A stretch of 64,000 nucleotides of DNA. Origin: Curtobacterium poinsettiae (GTDB taxonomy: Bacteria; Actinomycetota; Actinomycetes; Actinomycetales; Microbacteriaceae). How positions within the stretch are numbered: position 1 is the first letter of the stretch; each line of letters begins with the position of its first letter. The position numbers and the translations under genes are program-made. Shown piece after piece: positions 32,102 to 41,254 of the stretch. The stretch covers positions 1,798,001-1,862,000 of the forward strand of contig NZ_CP106879.1 of NCBI RefSeq assembly GCF_025677645.1, given 5' to 3'. Under the pieces are notes generated by a model, which saw only the letters and a list, made by a program, of their open reading frames with translations, was not told the DNA's origin and did not search any database.

Positions 32102-33946
32102 TCAGCGCCCGGGCTGCTCCGTCGCGCGCCCGTCGTCCGACGCCGGACGCGCGTCGAGGCTCGGATCCACCGCCGGGTCGGCCGAGATCGACGACGGCCG
32201 CACGGGGAAGTCCTCGAGCGCGCCCGCGCCCACCGTCGGCGTCGGGGCCGCGGTTCCGCGGCCGCCGCGCACGCGGTTCTTCACCGCGGCCCAGGGGCGG
32301 CCGAGGCCGGACCGTGCCGGACGCTCGGTCGGCGCCTCGACCTCCAGGCCGTAGTAGGCGCCGACGTGCTCGAGCAGGACCTCGCGCTCGGCCTTGTCGT
32401 AGGCACGGCGCTCGCGCGTGAAGGCGATGATCGTCGACCAACAGGTGAGCAGCAGGACGATGCTGAACGGCAACGCGGTCGTGATCGCCGCGGTCTTCAG
32501 CGCGTTCAGTCCGCCGCTGAGCAGCAGGGCGACGGCGAGCAGCGCAGCGACCCCGGCGAAGAAGACCCGCAGCCAGTTCTTCGGTTCGATGTCACCGCCC
32601 GACGCGATCATCGCCATCACGAGCGACCCGGAGTCCGACGAGGTCACGAAGAACACGCCGATGAGCAGGATCGCGCCGTAGGTCAGCACCACGCCGGCGG
32701 GCAGGTCGCCGAGGACCGCGAACAGCGACCCCTCGATGTCGACCGAGCCGTCCGAGCCGATCAGGCCGCCCGAGCCGTCGGTCTGGCGGTGGATCGCGGT
32801 GCCGCCGAGGACGGCGAACCACAGGAACGTGAGTGCGGTCGGCACGAGCAGGACGCCGAAGACGAACTGCCGGACGGTGCGCCCCTTGGAGATGCGGGCG
32901 ATGAAGACACCGACGAACGGCGCCCACGACATCCACCAGCCCCAGTAGAAGGTGGTCCAGGCACCCTGCCAGGCCACGCCCTCGGCGCCCTGCTGGGCGG
33001 TGACGTTGAACGACAGGCCGACGATGTTCTGCAGGTAGGAGCCGATCGACTGCACGAAGTCGCGGAGCAGGAACTGCGTCGGCCCGACGATGAGCACGAA
33101 CAGCAGCAGCGCTGCGGCGAGGATCAGGTTGAAGTTCGACAGGATCTTCATGCCCTTGGTCACACCGGTGACGAGCGAGACGATCGTGACGGCGGTGATC
33201 ACGGCGATGATCGCGATCTGGCTGACGAGGCTGCTCTCGGCGATGCCGGCGCTCTCCAGCCCCGCGCCGATCTGGATGACGCCGAGGCCGAGCGACGTCG
33301 CGACGCCGAAGAGCGTGCCGACCAGGGCGATCACGTCGATCAGGTTGCCCCAGCCGCCGCGCACGCGGTTGCCGAGCAGCGGTTCGAGGGCCCAGCGGAT
33401 CGACACCGGGCGACCCCGGCGGTGGATCGCGTACGCCAGGGCCAGGCCGAGGACGACGTAGATCGCCCACGCGTGCAGGCCCCAGTGCAGGAACGTCTGG
33501 GTCAGTGCCTGCTGCGCGAGCTCGTTCTCGCTGCCCGTGACGCCGGGGCGCGGGGAGGCGAAGTGGCTGAGGGGTTCGGAGACGCCGTAGAAGACGAGGC
33601 CGATGCCCATGCCGGCCGCGAAGAGCAGCGAGAACCACGAACCGGTCGAGAACTCGGGCTCGTCCTGGTCCTTGCCGAGCTTGATGTCGCCGAAGCGGCT
33701 GAAGCCGACGAACAACGAGAAGCCGACGAAGAACGCGGCGATCAGCACGTAGTACCAGCTGAAGTTCTCGACGATGGCGTCCTGCAGACCGAGGAACAGC
33801 GCCTCGGCGGTGGAGGGGGAGATCAGGGTGAACGCCACGAACCCCAGCACGATGACGGCGGCGGGCCAGAACACCCACCGCCGCAACTGCGGTGTCGTGG
33901 TCACGGGTCCGGGCAGGGGAGGAGTGGTGCTTGCCATGCGGTCCAT
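32102..33946 (-). CDS. BCCT-family betaine/choline/carnitine transporter
   Basis: 614 residues, 12 membrane helices. The TM3 motif AAGMGIGLVFYGVSEPLSHF is the glycine-rich substrate/Na+ segment; TM8 region YWGWWMSWAPFVGVFIARISKGRTVRQF is the BCCT signature with the Trp cage. The C-terminal tail of about 110 residues is soluble, charged and Pro-rich; in BetP-like carriers this tail senses osmotic stress. Likely substrate glycine betaine. Start 33946 has GAGCAGG upstream; ATG 33937 is an alternative. Divergent from the alpha-glucoside operon. Confidence 0.94.
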   Translation of the reverse strand: MDRMASTTPPLPGPVTTTPQLRRWVFWPAAVIVLGFVAFTLISPSTAEALFLGLQDAIVENFSWYYVLIAAFFVGFSLFVGFSRFGDIKLGKDQDEPEFSTGSWFSLLFAAGMGIGLVFYGVSEPLSHFASPRPGVTGSENELAQQALTQTFLHWGLHAWAIYVVLGLALAYAIHRRGRPVSIRWALEPLLGNRVRGGWGNLIDVIALVGTLFGVATSLGLGVIQIGAGLESAGIAESSLVSQIAIIAVITAVTIVSLVTGVTKGMKILSNFNLILAAALLLFVLIVGPTQFLLRDFVQSIGSYLQNIVGLSFNVTAQQGAEGVAWQGAWTTFYWGWWMSWAPFVGVFIARISKGRTVRQFVFGVLLVPTALTFLWFAVLGGTAIHRQTDGSGGLIGSDGSVDIEGSLFAVLGDLPAGVVLTYGAILLIGVFFVTSSDSGSLVMAMIASGGDIEPKNWLRVFFAGVAALLAVALLLSGGLNALKTAAITTALPFSIVLLLTCWSTIIAFTRERRAYDKAEREVLLEHVGAYYGLEVEAPTERPARSGLGRPWAAVKNRVRGGRGTAAPTPTVGAGALEDFPVRPSSISADPAVDPSLDARPASDDGRATEQPGR

Positions 33947-34048
33947 GGTGCCTGCTCAAGTTCCTGTGCGTTCGTACAGGCGTGTCGTGGCGTGCCGTCG
34001 AGGCGCGGCCGTGGGGCGCACTGACCACTGCCACACGCGATTACAACG

Positions 34049-34077
34049 TTGACGTAGGCTTTACAGCGCTGTAAACA
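34049..34077 (+). promoter_or_regulatory. Promoter of the alpha-glucoside operon
   Basis: -35 TTGACG (34049-34054), exact 17-base spacer, -10 TAAACA (34072-34077). The LacI-type palindrome at 34060-34075 fills the spacer and reaches into the -10 box, so repressor binding would directly block polymerase. Confidence 0.65.
34060..34075. promoter_or_regulatory. LacI-family operator
   Basis: Perfect 16-bp palindrome TTTACAGCGCTGTAAA with the central CG step typical of LacI/GalR sites. The LacI gene at the other end of the locus (40021-41067) is the obvious ligand. Confidence 0.75.
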
Positions 34078-34115
34078 AGAGGCTGCGCGACGATGCGCGA
34101 CGAGGGAGAGACCCG

Positions 34116-35423
34116 ATGGTGGGAAGCAGGACCGCAACACTCCAGGCGGCGGTGAGCCGGCGGGGGTTCCTCGCGGGCGCGGCCGGTGGCATCGCACTCG
34201 GCACGATGGCGCTCGCCGGGTGCGCGACCCCGGGGCGTGCCGCCGGCGGCGCCACGACGCTCCGCTTCTACGAGCAGAAGCAGGAGGTCATCGCGTACTT
34301 CGACAAGCTGCTGCGGAAGTTCGAGGGGGAACACGCCGGCATGTCGGTCGTGCACGACAGCACGGCGGCAATCGCCCCGCAGTTCGTGCGCGGTGAACCG
34401 GCGGACGTCGGGTGCTTCAACGACAACCTCGAGCTCGCCCGGTACATCTCGCGCGGCGTGCTCAGCGACCTCGGCGACCTGCCGTCGGCGGCGCGGGTCC
34501 GACCGGACATCGACACCCTGACGAACCAGTACGCGAGGTTCGAGGACCGCACGAGCGTGCTGCCGTACTCGCTCGCGGCGGCCGGGGTGATCTACAACAA
34601 GCGGATCTTCGCCGAGCACGATCTGCCGGTCCCGACGACGTGGGACGAGTTCGTCGAGGTCTGCCGGACGCTGCAGAAGGCCGGCATCACGCCGATCTAC
34701 GCCACCGACCGGGATACCTGGACGCTCTGGCAGGGCCTGTTCGACTACTCGGTGGGCAGCCTCGTCGACACCGGCTCGTTCTTCCGCAAGATGAAGGCCC
34801 TCGGCGCCGACGTCGGCCCCGACTCGGAGGTGTCGTTCGAGAAGGACTTCGCGGTGCCGATGGAGCGCGCGAAGACCATCTCGTCGTTCTTCAACCGTGA
34901 CCACGCCACCCGGGCCTACGCCGACGGCAACCTGGCGTTCGGCAAGGGCGAGGCCGCGATGTACCTGCAGGGCCCGTGGGCGCTCGGGCAGATCGCGCTG
35001 ATCGACGACGAGCTGCCCGTCGGCACCTTCGCCCTGCCGGTGTCGAACGACCCGGCCGACCGCAAGGCCCGGGTCAACATCGACCTCGGGCTCTGGATCC
35101 CCACGGCGTCCGAGCACCCGGAGCAGGCGAAGGAGCTCGTCGAGTTCCTCATGCAGCCCGAGGTCATCGACGCCTACAACCGCGACAACCTGGCGTACTC
35201 GCCCCGCATCGACGCACCGCCGCAGCAGGACGAGCGTCTCGCCGGCCTGCAGCGGTACGTCGACGACGCCGCGTTCTACCAGGGCGCCGGCACCTTCATC
35301 CCCACGTCGATCCCGCTCGGCAACTACCTGCAGTCGGCGATCCGGAGCGGGGACTTCACCTCGATGCTGCAGCGGCTCGACTCGGACTGGCGGCGGCTCG
35401 CCGGACGTTCCGCGACGGTCTGA
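34116..35423 (+). CDS. Sugar ABC importer solute-binding lipoprotein
   Basis: 435 residues. Twin-arginine-like signal SRRGFLAGAAGG followed by lipobox LAGC. The family-1 solute-binding fold follows: TTLRFYEQKQEVIAYFDKLLRKFEGEHAGMSV, then PADVGCFNDNLELARYISRGVLSDLGDL and AAGVIYNKRIFAEHDLPVPTTWDEF (the usual hinge region). ATG 34116 has GGGAGAG upstream. First gene of a LacI-controlled operon with two permeases and GH31; substrate most likely an alpha-glucoside or related oligosaccharide. Confidence 0.93.
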   Translation: MVGSRTATLQAAVSRRGFLAGAAGGIALGTMALAGCATPGRAAGGATTLRFYEQKQEVIAYFDKLLRKFEGEHAGMSVVHDSTAAIAPQFVRGEPADVGCFNDNLELARYISRGVLSDLGDLPSAARVRPDIDTLTNQYARFEDRTSVLPYSLAAAGVIYNKRIFAEHDLPVPTTWDEFVEVCRTLQKAGITPIYATDRDTWTLWQGLFDYSVGSLVDTGSFFRKMKALGADVGPDSEVSFEKDFAVPMERAKTISSFFNRDHATRAYADGNLAFGKGEAAMYLQGPWALGQIALIDDELPVGTFALPVSNDPADRKARVNIDLGLWIPTASEHPEQAKELVEFLMQPEVIDAYNRDNLAYSPRIDAPPQQDERLAGLQRYVDDAAFYQGAGTFIPTSIPLGNYLQSAIRSGDFTSMLQRLDSDWRRLAGRSATV

Positions 35424-35448
35424 GCCGGACCAGGACACAGGAGCCACC

Positions 35449-36405
35449 ATGACCATGCAGACCCCGCTCTCCCGCGACACCGACCCGCAGACCTCCGGGC
35501 CGGCGACCGCGGCCGCCCGCACGCACCGTCGTGCCGGGTCCCTCCGGCGCACGGAGGGCATGTACTACCTGTTCCTCGTGCCCGCCCTCGTGCTGTTCAC
35601 GGCGTTCGTCGTCGCGCCCGCCTGCGTCGGCGTCTTCTACAGCTTCACCGACTACCTCGGGTTCGGGCAGTGGGACTTCATCGGCGCCGAGAACTACCGG
35701 GCGCTCGTCTCCGACCCCGCGATCCTGGCGTCGTACGGCTTCACGCTCGGCTTCGCGGCCGTCACCGTCGTCGTCACGCAGGTCGTCGCGCTGTCCCTGG
35801 CGATCGCCCTGGCGAAGAAGATCCGGTTCGCCGCCGGGTTGCGGTCGGTGTTCGTCATCCCGATGGTGATCTCGGGGATCATCGTCGCCTACGTGTTCAA
35901 CTTCCTGTTCTCGAACACCGTGCCGGCCCTGGCCACGAGCGTCGGGTTCGGCCCGCTCGAGCAGAGCATCCTCGGCGACCCGAACCTGGCCTGGCTCGCG
36001 ATCGTGATCGTGTCCGCCTGGCAGACCGTGCCCGGCGCGCTCCTCATCTACACGGCGGGCCTGACGTCCATCCCCGAGGAGCTGTACGAGGCGAGTGCGC
36101 TCGACGGCGCAACCGGTTGGAAGCAGCTCCGCTCGATCACGCTCCCGCTGCTCGGCGGCTTCATCGTCATCAACACCGTGCTCGGTGTGAAGGGCTACCT
36201 CGGCGCCTACGACGTGATCGTCGGTCTGACCAACGGTGGCCCCGGCAGCGCGACGAGCAGCGTCGCGATGACCATCTTCGGCGGCTTCACGGGCGGCGAC
36301 TACGCCTACCAGATGGCGAACGCGACCGTGTTCTTCATCATCACCGTCCTCATCTCCGTGCTGCAGCTCGCGGCGACCCGCGGAAGGAACCTGCGACTCG
36401 CATGA
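35449..36405 (+). CDS. Sugar ABC importer permease 1 (MalF type)
   Basis: 318 residues, six membrane helices. The EAA loop is ELYEASALDGATGWKQLRSITLPLL (about 206-230), preceded by SIPE; the N-terminus is YYLFLVPALVLFTAFVVAPA. The ATGA overlap with the next permease shows tight coupling. Partner of the binding protein at 34116 and permease at 36402. Confidence 0.94.
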   Translation: MTMQTPLSRDTDPQTSGPATAAARTHRRAGSLRRTEGMYYLFLVPALVLFTAFVVAPACVGVFYSFTDYLGFGQWDFIGAENYRALVSDPAILASYGFTLGFAAVTVVVTQVVALSLAIALAKKIRFAAGLRSVFVIPMVISGIIVAYVFNFLFSNTVPALATSVGFGPLEQSILGDPNLAWLAIVIVSAWQTVPGALLIYTAGLTSIPEELYEASALDGATGWKQLRSITLPLLGGFIVINTVLGVKGYLGAYDVIVGLTNGGPGSATSSVAMTIFGGFTGGDYAYQMANATVFFIITVLISVLQLAATRGRNLRLA

Positions 36406-37310
36406 CCGCCATCGACACACGACCCCCGACCGACACCCGCACCGTGACCACCGGCGGCGGTCGCTCCGGGCGCGGCCACCGCCGACGACTGGGCGGCACG
36501 AACTGGACGCTGACCGTGGTCCTCGGCCTCGCGTCGCTGACCGTGCTCATCCCGCTGTACGTCACGCTCTCGATGGCGTTCAAGACGACCGAGCAGTCAG
36601 TCGACGGCAACGCCCTGTCGCTGCCGTTCCCGTTCAACCCGGGCTCGTTCGCCGAGGCCTGGCAGCTGACCCGGTTCCCGGTGTCCTTCTCGGTGTCCCT
36701 GGGCGTCGCGGCGCTCACCGTCGTCGCGACGCTGCTGCTCAGCTCGTTCGCCTCGTACGCGATCGTCCGGAACTGGCACAAGCGGTTCTTCCGGTACTCG
36801 TTCGTCTACCTGCTCGCGGCGATGTTCCTGCCGTTCCCGGTGGTGGCGCTGCCGCAGATCAAGCTGACCGCCGAGATCGGCCTCGACAACCCGATCGGCG
36901 TCGGGATCCTGCACGCCATGTTCCAACTGTCGTTCAGCGTGCTCCTCTACTCGGCGTACCTGCGGTCGATCCCCGTCGAGCTCGAGGAGAGCGCCCGCAT
37001 CGACGGGGCGTCCACGTGGCAGATCTTCTGGCGGATCATCCTGCCGCTCCTCGGCCCGATGAACGCGACGGTCGGCATCTTCGCGTTCCTGGCATCGTGG
37101 AACGACTTCATGATGCCGTCGCTCATCACGGCTGATCCGGGGTTGCAGACCCTGCCCGTGGTCCAGAACATCTTCCAGAGTCAGTTCGGCACCAACTACA
37201 ACGTCGCCTTCGCCTCGTACCTGATGGCGATGGCACCCACGATCATCGTCTACCTGTTCGCGCAGCGCTGGGTCATCAGCGGCGTGACGCAGGGTGCGGT
37301 CAAGAGCTGA
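36402..37310 (+). CDS. Sugar ABC importer permease 2 (MalG type)
   Basis: 302 residues, six membrane helices. The EAA loop is ELEESARIDGASTWQIFWRIILPLL; SWNDFMMPSLIT and the terminal AQRWVISGVTQGAVKS are the usual MalG-type end. Overlaps permease 1 by 4 bases. No ATPase gene is in the operon, so a shared MsiK-type ATPase encoded elsewhere is expected. Confidence 0.94.
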   Translation: MTAIDTRPPTDTRTVTTGGGRSGRGHRRRLGGTNWTLTVVLGLASLTVLIPLYVTLSMAFKTTEQSVDGNALSLPFPFNPGSFAEAWQLTRFPVSFSVSLGVAALTVVATLLLSSFASYAIVRNWHKRFFRYSFVYLLAAMFLPFPVVALPQIKLTAEIGLDNPIGVGILHAMFQLSFSVLLYSAYLRSIPVELEESARIDGASTWQIFWRIILPLLGPMNATVGIFAFLASWNDFMMPSLITADPGLQTLPVVQNIFQSQFGTNYNVAFASYLMAMAPTIIVYLFAQRWVISGVTQGAVKS

Positions 37311-37320
37311 GAGGCACCAC

Positions 37321-39891
37321 GTGAGCAGCAGCACCACCGGCACCAGCACCACCAGCACCACCGGCACCGGCACCAGCACCACCAGCACCACCGGCACCGG
37401 CACCGGCACCGGCACCGGCACCGTCCTCCCCATCATCCGTCCGTTCCCGGGTTCGGACCCGGTCGCCGACCCCGCGGCCGTGGTCACCGGCGAGCACTGG
37501 CGCATCACCGTGCTCGACGCCGGGGCCTTCCGGATCGAGTGGAGCGACGACGGCGGGTTCGAGGACCGGGCGTCGACCTTCGCGATGCGCCGCCGCCTGC
37601 CCGTGCCGGCGTTCGCCGTGGAGCGGACGGGCGGCGGCAGCACCGACACCGACGGCGTGGTCGTCACCACCGACCGCGCCCGCCTGCGCTACGACGGTCG
37701 TCCCTTCAGCCCGAGCGGCCTGGTCGTCGAGACCACCGGCCCGGACGCCAACCGCTGGCGCTGGGGGCAGGAGCCGCGCGACCTCGGCGGCACCGGCCGC
37801 ACCCTCGACGACGTCGACGGCCGGATGCCGCTCGAACCGGGGATCCTGGCCCGCGACGGCATCACCGCGCTCGACGACAGCGAGTCGTTCCTGTTCGCCG
37901 ACGACGGCTGGATCGGCACGCGGGTCCCCGGGCGCCGCGACGTCACCGTCTTCGCGTACGGGCGTGACTACGACGCGGCACTCCGCACGTACCACTCCGT
38001 CTCCGGGCCGCCGTCGCGGATGCCGCGGTGGGCGCTCGGCAACTGGTGGAGCCGGTACCACCCGTACAGCGACGCCTCGTACCTGGAACTGCTCGACCGT
38101 TTCGCGGAGGAGCACCTGCCGTTCTCGGTCGCCGTCATCGACATGGACTGGCACCGGGTGGACTCGGTCCCACCGCGCTTCGGCAACGGCTGGACGGGGT
38201 ACTCGTGGGAGCCGTCGCTGTTCCCGGACCCGCGGGCGTTCCTCGCCGAACTGCACCGAAGGGGGATGCGCACGACGCTGAACCTGCACCCGGCCGACGG
38301 CGTGCGGGCGTTCGAGGACGCCTACCCCGCGGTGGCGCGGGCGATGGGCGTCGACCCGGAGACCGAGCAGCCGATCCCGTTCGACCCGACGGACCGCCGG
38401 TTCCTGCATGCCTACTTCGAACACCTGCACCGTCCGCTCGAGGAGCAGGGCGTCGACTTCTGGTGGATCGACTGGCAGCAGGGTCGTGAGACCGGGCTGC
38501 CCGGGGTCGACCCGCTGTGGCTGCTCAACCACTTCCACCTGCTCGACTCGGCGAGACACGCGGCGTCGGGCGGAGACGCAGCCGCCGACACGACCGCGGT
38601 CACCGACACCGCCACCGACACCGCCACCGCCACCGCCGCCGGAGCACCCGCAGCGCCCGTCGACGGCATGACCTTCTCGCGCTACGCCGGCCCCGGCAGC
38701 CACCGGTACGCCGTCGGGTTCTCCGGTGACGCCGTCGTGTCGTGGGCGTCCCTGGCGTTCCAGCCCGAGTTCACCGCCACCGCCGCGAACATCGGCTACC
38801 CCTGGTGGAGCCACGACATCGGCGGCCACACCCGCGGCGTCCGTGACGACGAGCTCGCCACCCGCTGGGTGCAGTTCGGGGTGTTCTCACCGATCATGCG
38901 CCTGCACTCCGCGAACAACCCGTTCATCCGCAAGGAGCCGTGGGTGTTCCCCGCCGAGGCCCGTGCCGCGATGGGTGAGGCGCTCCGCTTCCGTCACCGC
39001 CTGGTGCCGTACCTGCACACGATGAACCACAGCACGGCCGAGGGCACCGCGCTGGTCCGACCGCTCTACCACCTGGAGCCGCGGCGCGACGAGGCGTACC
39101 GGGTGCCGAACACCTACGCGTTCGGTTCGGAGCTGCTCGTCGCCCCGATCGTCGCACCGCGCGACCCGGTCAGCCGGCACGGGGTCGCCCGGGCCTGGTT
39201 GCCGCCGGGCACCTGGACCGACGTCTTCACCGGCACGGTGTACGCGGGCGACCGGTTCGTCGACCTGCACCGCACGCTCGACACGGTGCCGGTCCTGCTG
39301 CGCGCCGGTGGGATCCTGCCGCTCGCGGCGGCCGACCAGCTCGACGCCACCGTCAACCCGACGGCGTTCGAGGTCCTCGTCGCACCGGGCGCGGCGGGTG
39401 ACTTCACCCTGGTCGAGGACCACGAGGGCGAGGGCAGCCGCACGGCCCGGACCCGCCTGACCTGGGACCCGGAGCACGCCGAGTTCCGGGTGCACGCCAC
39501 CACCGGGGCCCTCGACGTCGTCCCCGCCCACCGAGAGTGGCGGGTCACGTTCCTCGCCGCGCCGGCCGACGGACAACCGACATCGGCACGGTCTGCCGAC
39601 CGGTTCTCGGTCGACGTGACCGTCGACTCGGCGTCGGGCGGAACGGTCGCGCTGGTCAGCGCTCCGGTCGTCGGTGTCGACGCACGGGAGGCCGTGCGAC
39701 GGGTCCTCGAGGGCGCGCAGGCCGGCAACCCGGAGAAGCTCGAGGCGTGGGAGGTCGTGGCGAAGGACCTGCCACGTGCGGACCGCATCGTCGAGCTCGG
39801 CACCGTCGGCCTGCCCGACGCCCTGCGGGACGTCGTCGTCGAGCTGCTCGGCAGCGTGCACCCGGGGGAGTCGGCTCCCGCAGGTCGCTGA
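37321..39891 (+). CDS. GH31 family alpha-glycosidase (cytoplasmic)
   Basis: 856 residues from GTG 37321, 10 bases after the permease. The N-terminus is a low-complexity Ser/Thr/Gly tract (about 34 residues) encoded by ACC/GGC-type repeats; no signal peptide. The GH31 beta-domain precedes the barrel: MPRWALGNWWSRYHPYSD, VAVIDMDWH, and the nucleophile D384 in WWIDWQQG; acid/base D470 in FSGD; SHDIGGHTRG and MRLHSANNPF follow. Residues about 420-448 hold an Asp/Thr/Ala-rich insert. The family contains alpha-glucosidases and alpha-xylosidases; with this importer an intracellular alpha-glucoside hydrolase is likely. Confidence 0.93.
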   Translation: MSSSTTGTSTTSTTGTGTSTTSTTGTGTGTGTGTVLPIIRPFPGSDPVADPAAVVTGEHWRITVLDAGAFRIEWSDDGGFEDRASTFAMRRRLPVPAFAVERTGGGSTDTDGVVVTTDRARLRYDGRPFSPSGLVVETTGPDANRWRWGQEPRDLGGTGRTLDDVDGRMPLEPGILARDGITALDDSESFLFADDGWIGTRVPGRRDVTVFAYGRDYDAALRTYHSVSGPPSRMPRWALGNWWSRYHPYSDASYLELLDRFAEEHLPFSVAVIDMDWHRVDSVPPRFGNGWTGYSWEPSLFPDPRAFLAELHRRGMRTTLNLHPADGVRAFEDAYPAVARAMGVDPETEQPIPFDPTDRRFLHAYFEHLHRPLEEQGVDFWWIDWQQGRETGLPGVDPLWLLNHFHLLDSARHAASGGDAAADTTAVTDTATDTATATAAGAPAAPVDGMTFSRYAGPGSHRYAVGFSGDAVVSWASLAFQPEFTATAANIGYPWWSHDIGGHTRGVRDDELATRWVQFGVFSPIMRLHSANNPFIRKEPWVFPAEARAAMGEALRFRHRLVPYLHTMNHSTAEGTALVRPLYHLEPRRDEAYRVPNTYAFGSELLVAPIVAPRDPVSRHGVARAWLPPGTWTDVFTGTVYAGDRFVDLHRTLDTVPVLLRAGGILPLAAADQLDATVNPTAFEVLVAPGAAGDFTLVEDHEGEGSRTARTRLTWDPEHAEFRVHATTGALDVVPAHREWRVTFLAAPADGQPTSARSADRFSVDVTVDSASGGTVALVSAPVVGVDAREAVRRVLEGAQAGNPEKLEAWEVVAKDLPRADRIVELGTVGLPDALRDVVVELLGSVHPGESAPAGR

Positions 39892-39977
39892 CGGCACGCG
39901 ACGGGGGAAGTGCGGACGGGTGCGGCACGCTCAGCGGTGTCGCGCCAGCGACACGCGGGCCGCGCCGACCGAGCCTG

Positions 39978-40020
39978 CGAGGGAGGGGTGGCGGCGCCGC
40001 CACGGGCCTCCCGTCCGTCG
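39978..40020. repeat. Palindromic intergenic repeat, copy 9 (degenerate left arm)
   Basis: The right half CACGGGCCTCCCGTCCGTCG is conserved; the left half GCGAGGGAGGGGTGGCGGC has diverged. It abuts the LacI stop in the convergent gap with the GH31 gene. Confidence 0.7.
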
Positions 40021-41067
40021 TCAGGCGCCCTGGTGCGCCGCCCGGTCGGACGTGCCGTCCGCGTACGGCGCGCTCTCGCCGACCAGCAGGCGGTGGCCGA
40101 CCGTGACGAGCCGGCCGGGCACGTCGGAGCCGTCCATCCGCTCGACCAGCAGGTCGAGCGCGGTGTCGGCGAGGGCGACCGTGTCAGGCGCGACGGAGGT
40201 CAGGCTCGGCACCAGGCTCGACCCGAGGCCGACCGCGTCCCAGCCGACGACGGCGACGTCGCGGGGTGCGTCCAGGCCGCGCAGGCGCATCGCGCGGAGC
40301 GCCCCGAGGGCGGCCAGGTCGTCGCGGCAGAGCAGCCCGTCGACGTGGAGTCCGGCGTCGAGCGCGGCACCGAAGGCGACCTCGGCGCCGGCGGCGTCAC
40401 CGACCTCGCGGGGGACCAGCAACGCGTCGTCGAGCGGCAGGCCCGCGGCGACGAGTCCGGCGCGGTAGCCGTCCAGACGCAGTCCGGACGTGCGCGACGA
40501 CGGGCCGGTCTCGTGCCCGAAGAACCCGATGCGGCGGCAGCCGAGCGCCACGAGGTGCGCGACGGCCTCGGTGGCGGCCCCGGCGTTGTCGATCACGACC
40601 TGGTCGGCGTGCGGGGGTCGGACGTCCTCGCCGAGGAACACCACGGCGGTGTCCCCGCGGATCCGGTCGATCGCCTCGGGTGTGAGCACCTGCGGGTGGA
40701 TCACGACCCCGTCGACCACTCCGGCCTCACGTCCCCGCACCGCCGAGCGCTCGCCGTCCGGGTCACCGCCGGTCTCCTCGAGCAGGAGCTGGTAGCCGCG
40801 GTCGGCGCACACCCGCGAGAACACGTGGGCGAGCTCGGCGAAGTACGGCCGTCGCAGGTCGGGGAACGCGAAGGCGAGCATGTTCGAGCGTCCGGTCGCC
40901 AGGGACCGGCCCGAGACGTTCGGGCGGTAGCCGAGCTCGTCGATGGCGGCCTGTACCCGGCTGCGCATCGGGTCGCTGACGTGCTGGTAGCCGCGGACGA
41001 CGTTGGACACGGTCTTCATCGAGACGCCGGCGTGCGCGGCGACGTCCTGCAGCGTGACCTTGCCCAT
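40021..41067 (-). CDS. LacI-family transcription repressor
   Basis: 348 residues. HTH: VTLQDVAAHAGVSMKTVSNVVRGYQHVSDPMRSRVQAAIDELGYRPN (about 4-50), including the hinge-preceding segment. The sugar-binding fold follows (RRPYFAELAHVFSRVCADRGYQLLLEETGGD, then RRIGFFGHETGPSSRTSGLRLDGYRAGL and DDLAALGALRAMRLRGLDAPRDVAVVGWDAV). It closes the alpha-glucoside locus on the opposite strand and most likely binds the palindrome in the promoter at 34060. Confidence 0.94.
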   Translation of the reverse strand: MGKVTLQDVAAHAGVSMKTVSNVVRGYQHVSDPMRSRVQAAIDELGYRPNVSGRSLATGRSNMLAFAFPDLRRPYFAELAHVFSRVCADRGYQLLLEETGGDPDGERSAVRGREAGVVDGVVIHPQVLTPEAIDRIRGDTAVVFLGEDVRPPHADQVVIDNAGAATEAVAHLVALGCRRIGFFGHETGPSSRTSGLRLDGYRAGLVAAGLPLDDALLVPREVGDAAGAEVAFGAALDAGLHVDGLLCRDDLAALGALRAMRLRGLDAPRDVAVVGWDAVGLGSSLVPSLTSVAPDTVALADTALDLLVERMDGSDVPGRLVTVGHRLLVGESAPYADGTSDRAAHQGA

Positions 41068-41254
41068 CCGCTCACCGTAGCGGGCGGACGCGGGATGGAC
41101 GGGGCGGAACGGACGGGTCGGGCCGGCCGGTGGACGACGGGTTCCGGACAGCACGGTCAACACGCATGTTCGGCACCTAGGGTCGCCCCAAGCGCAATCG
41201 CGTGAACTCTCTCGAACCGGCTGAAGGGTCGGTCCGTCAAGAAGGTCGGTCCTC

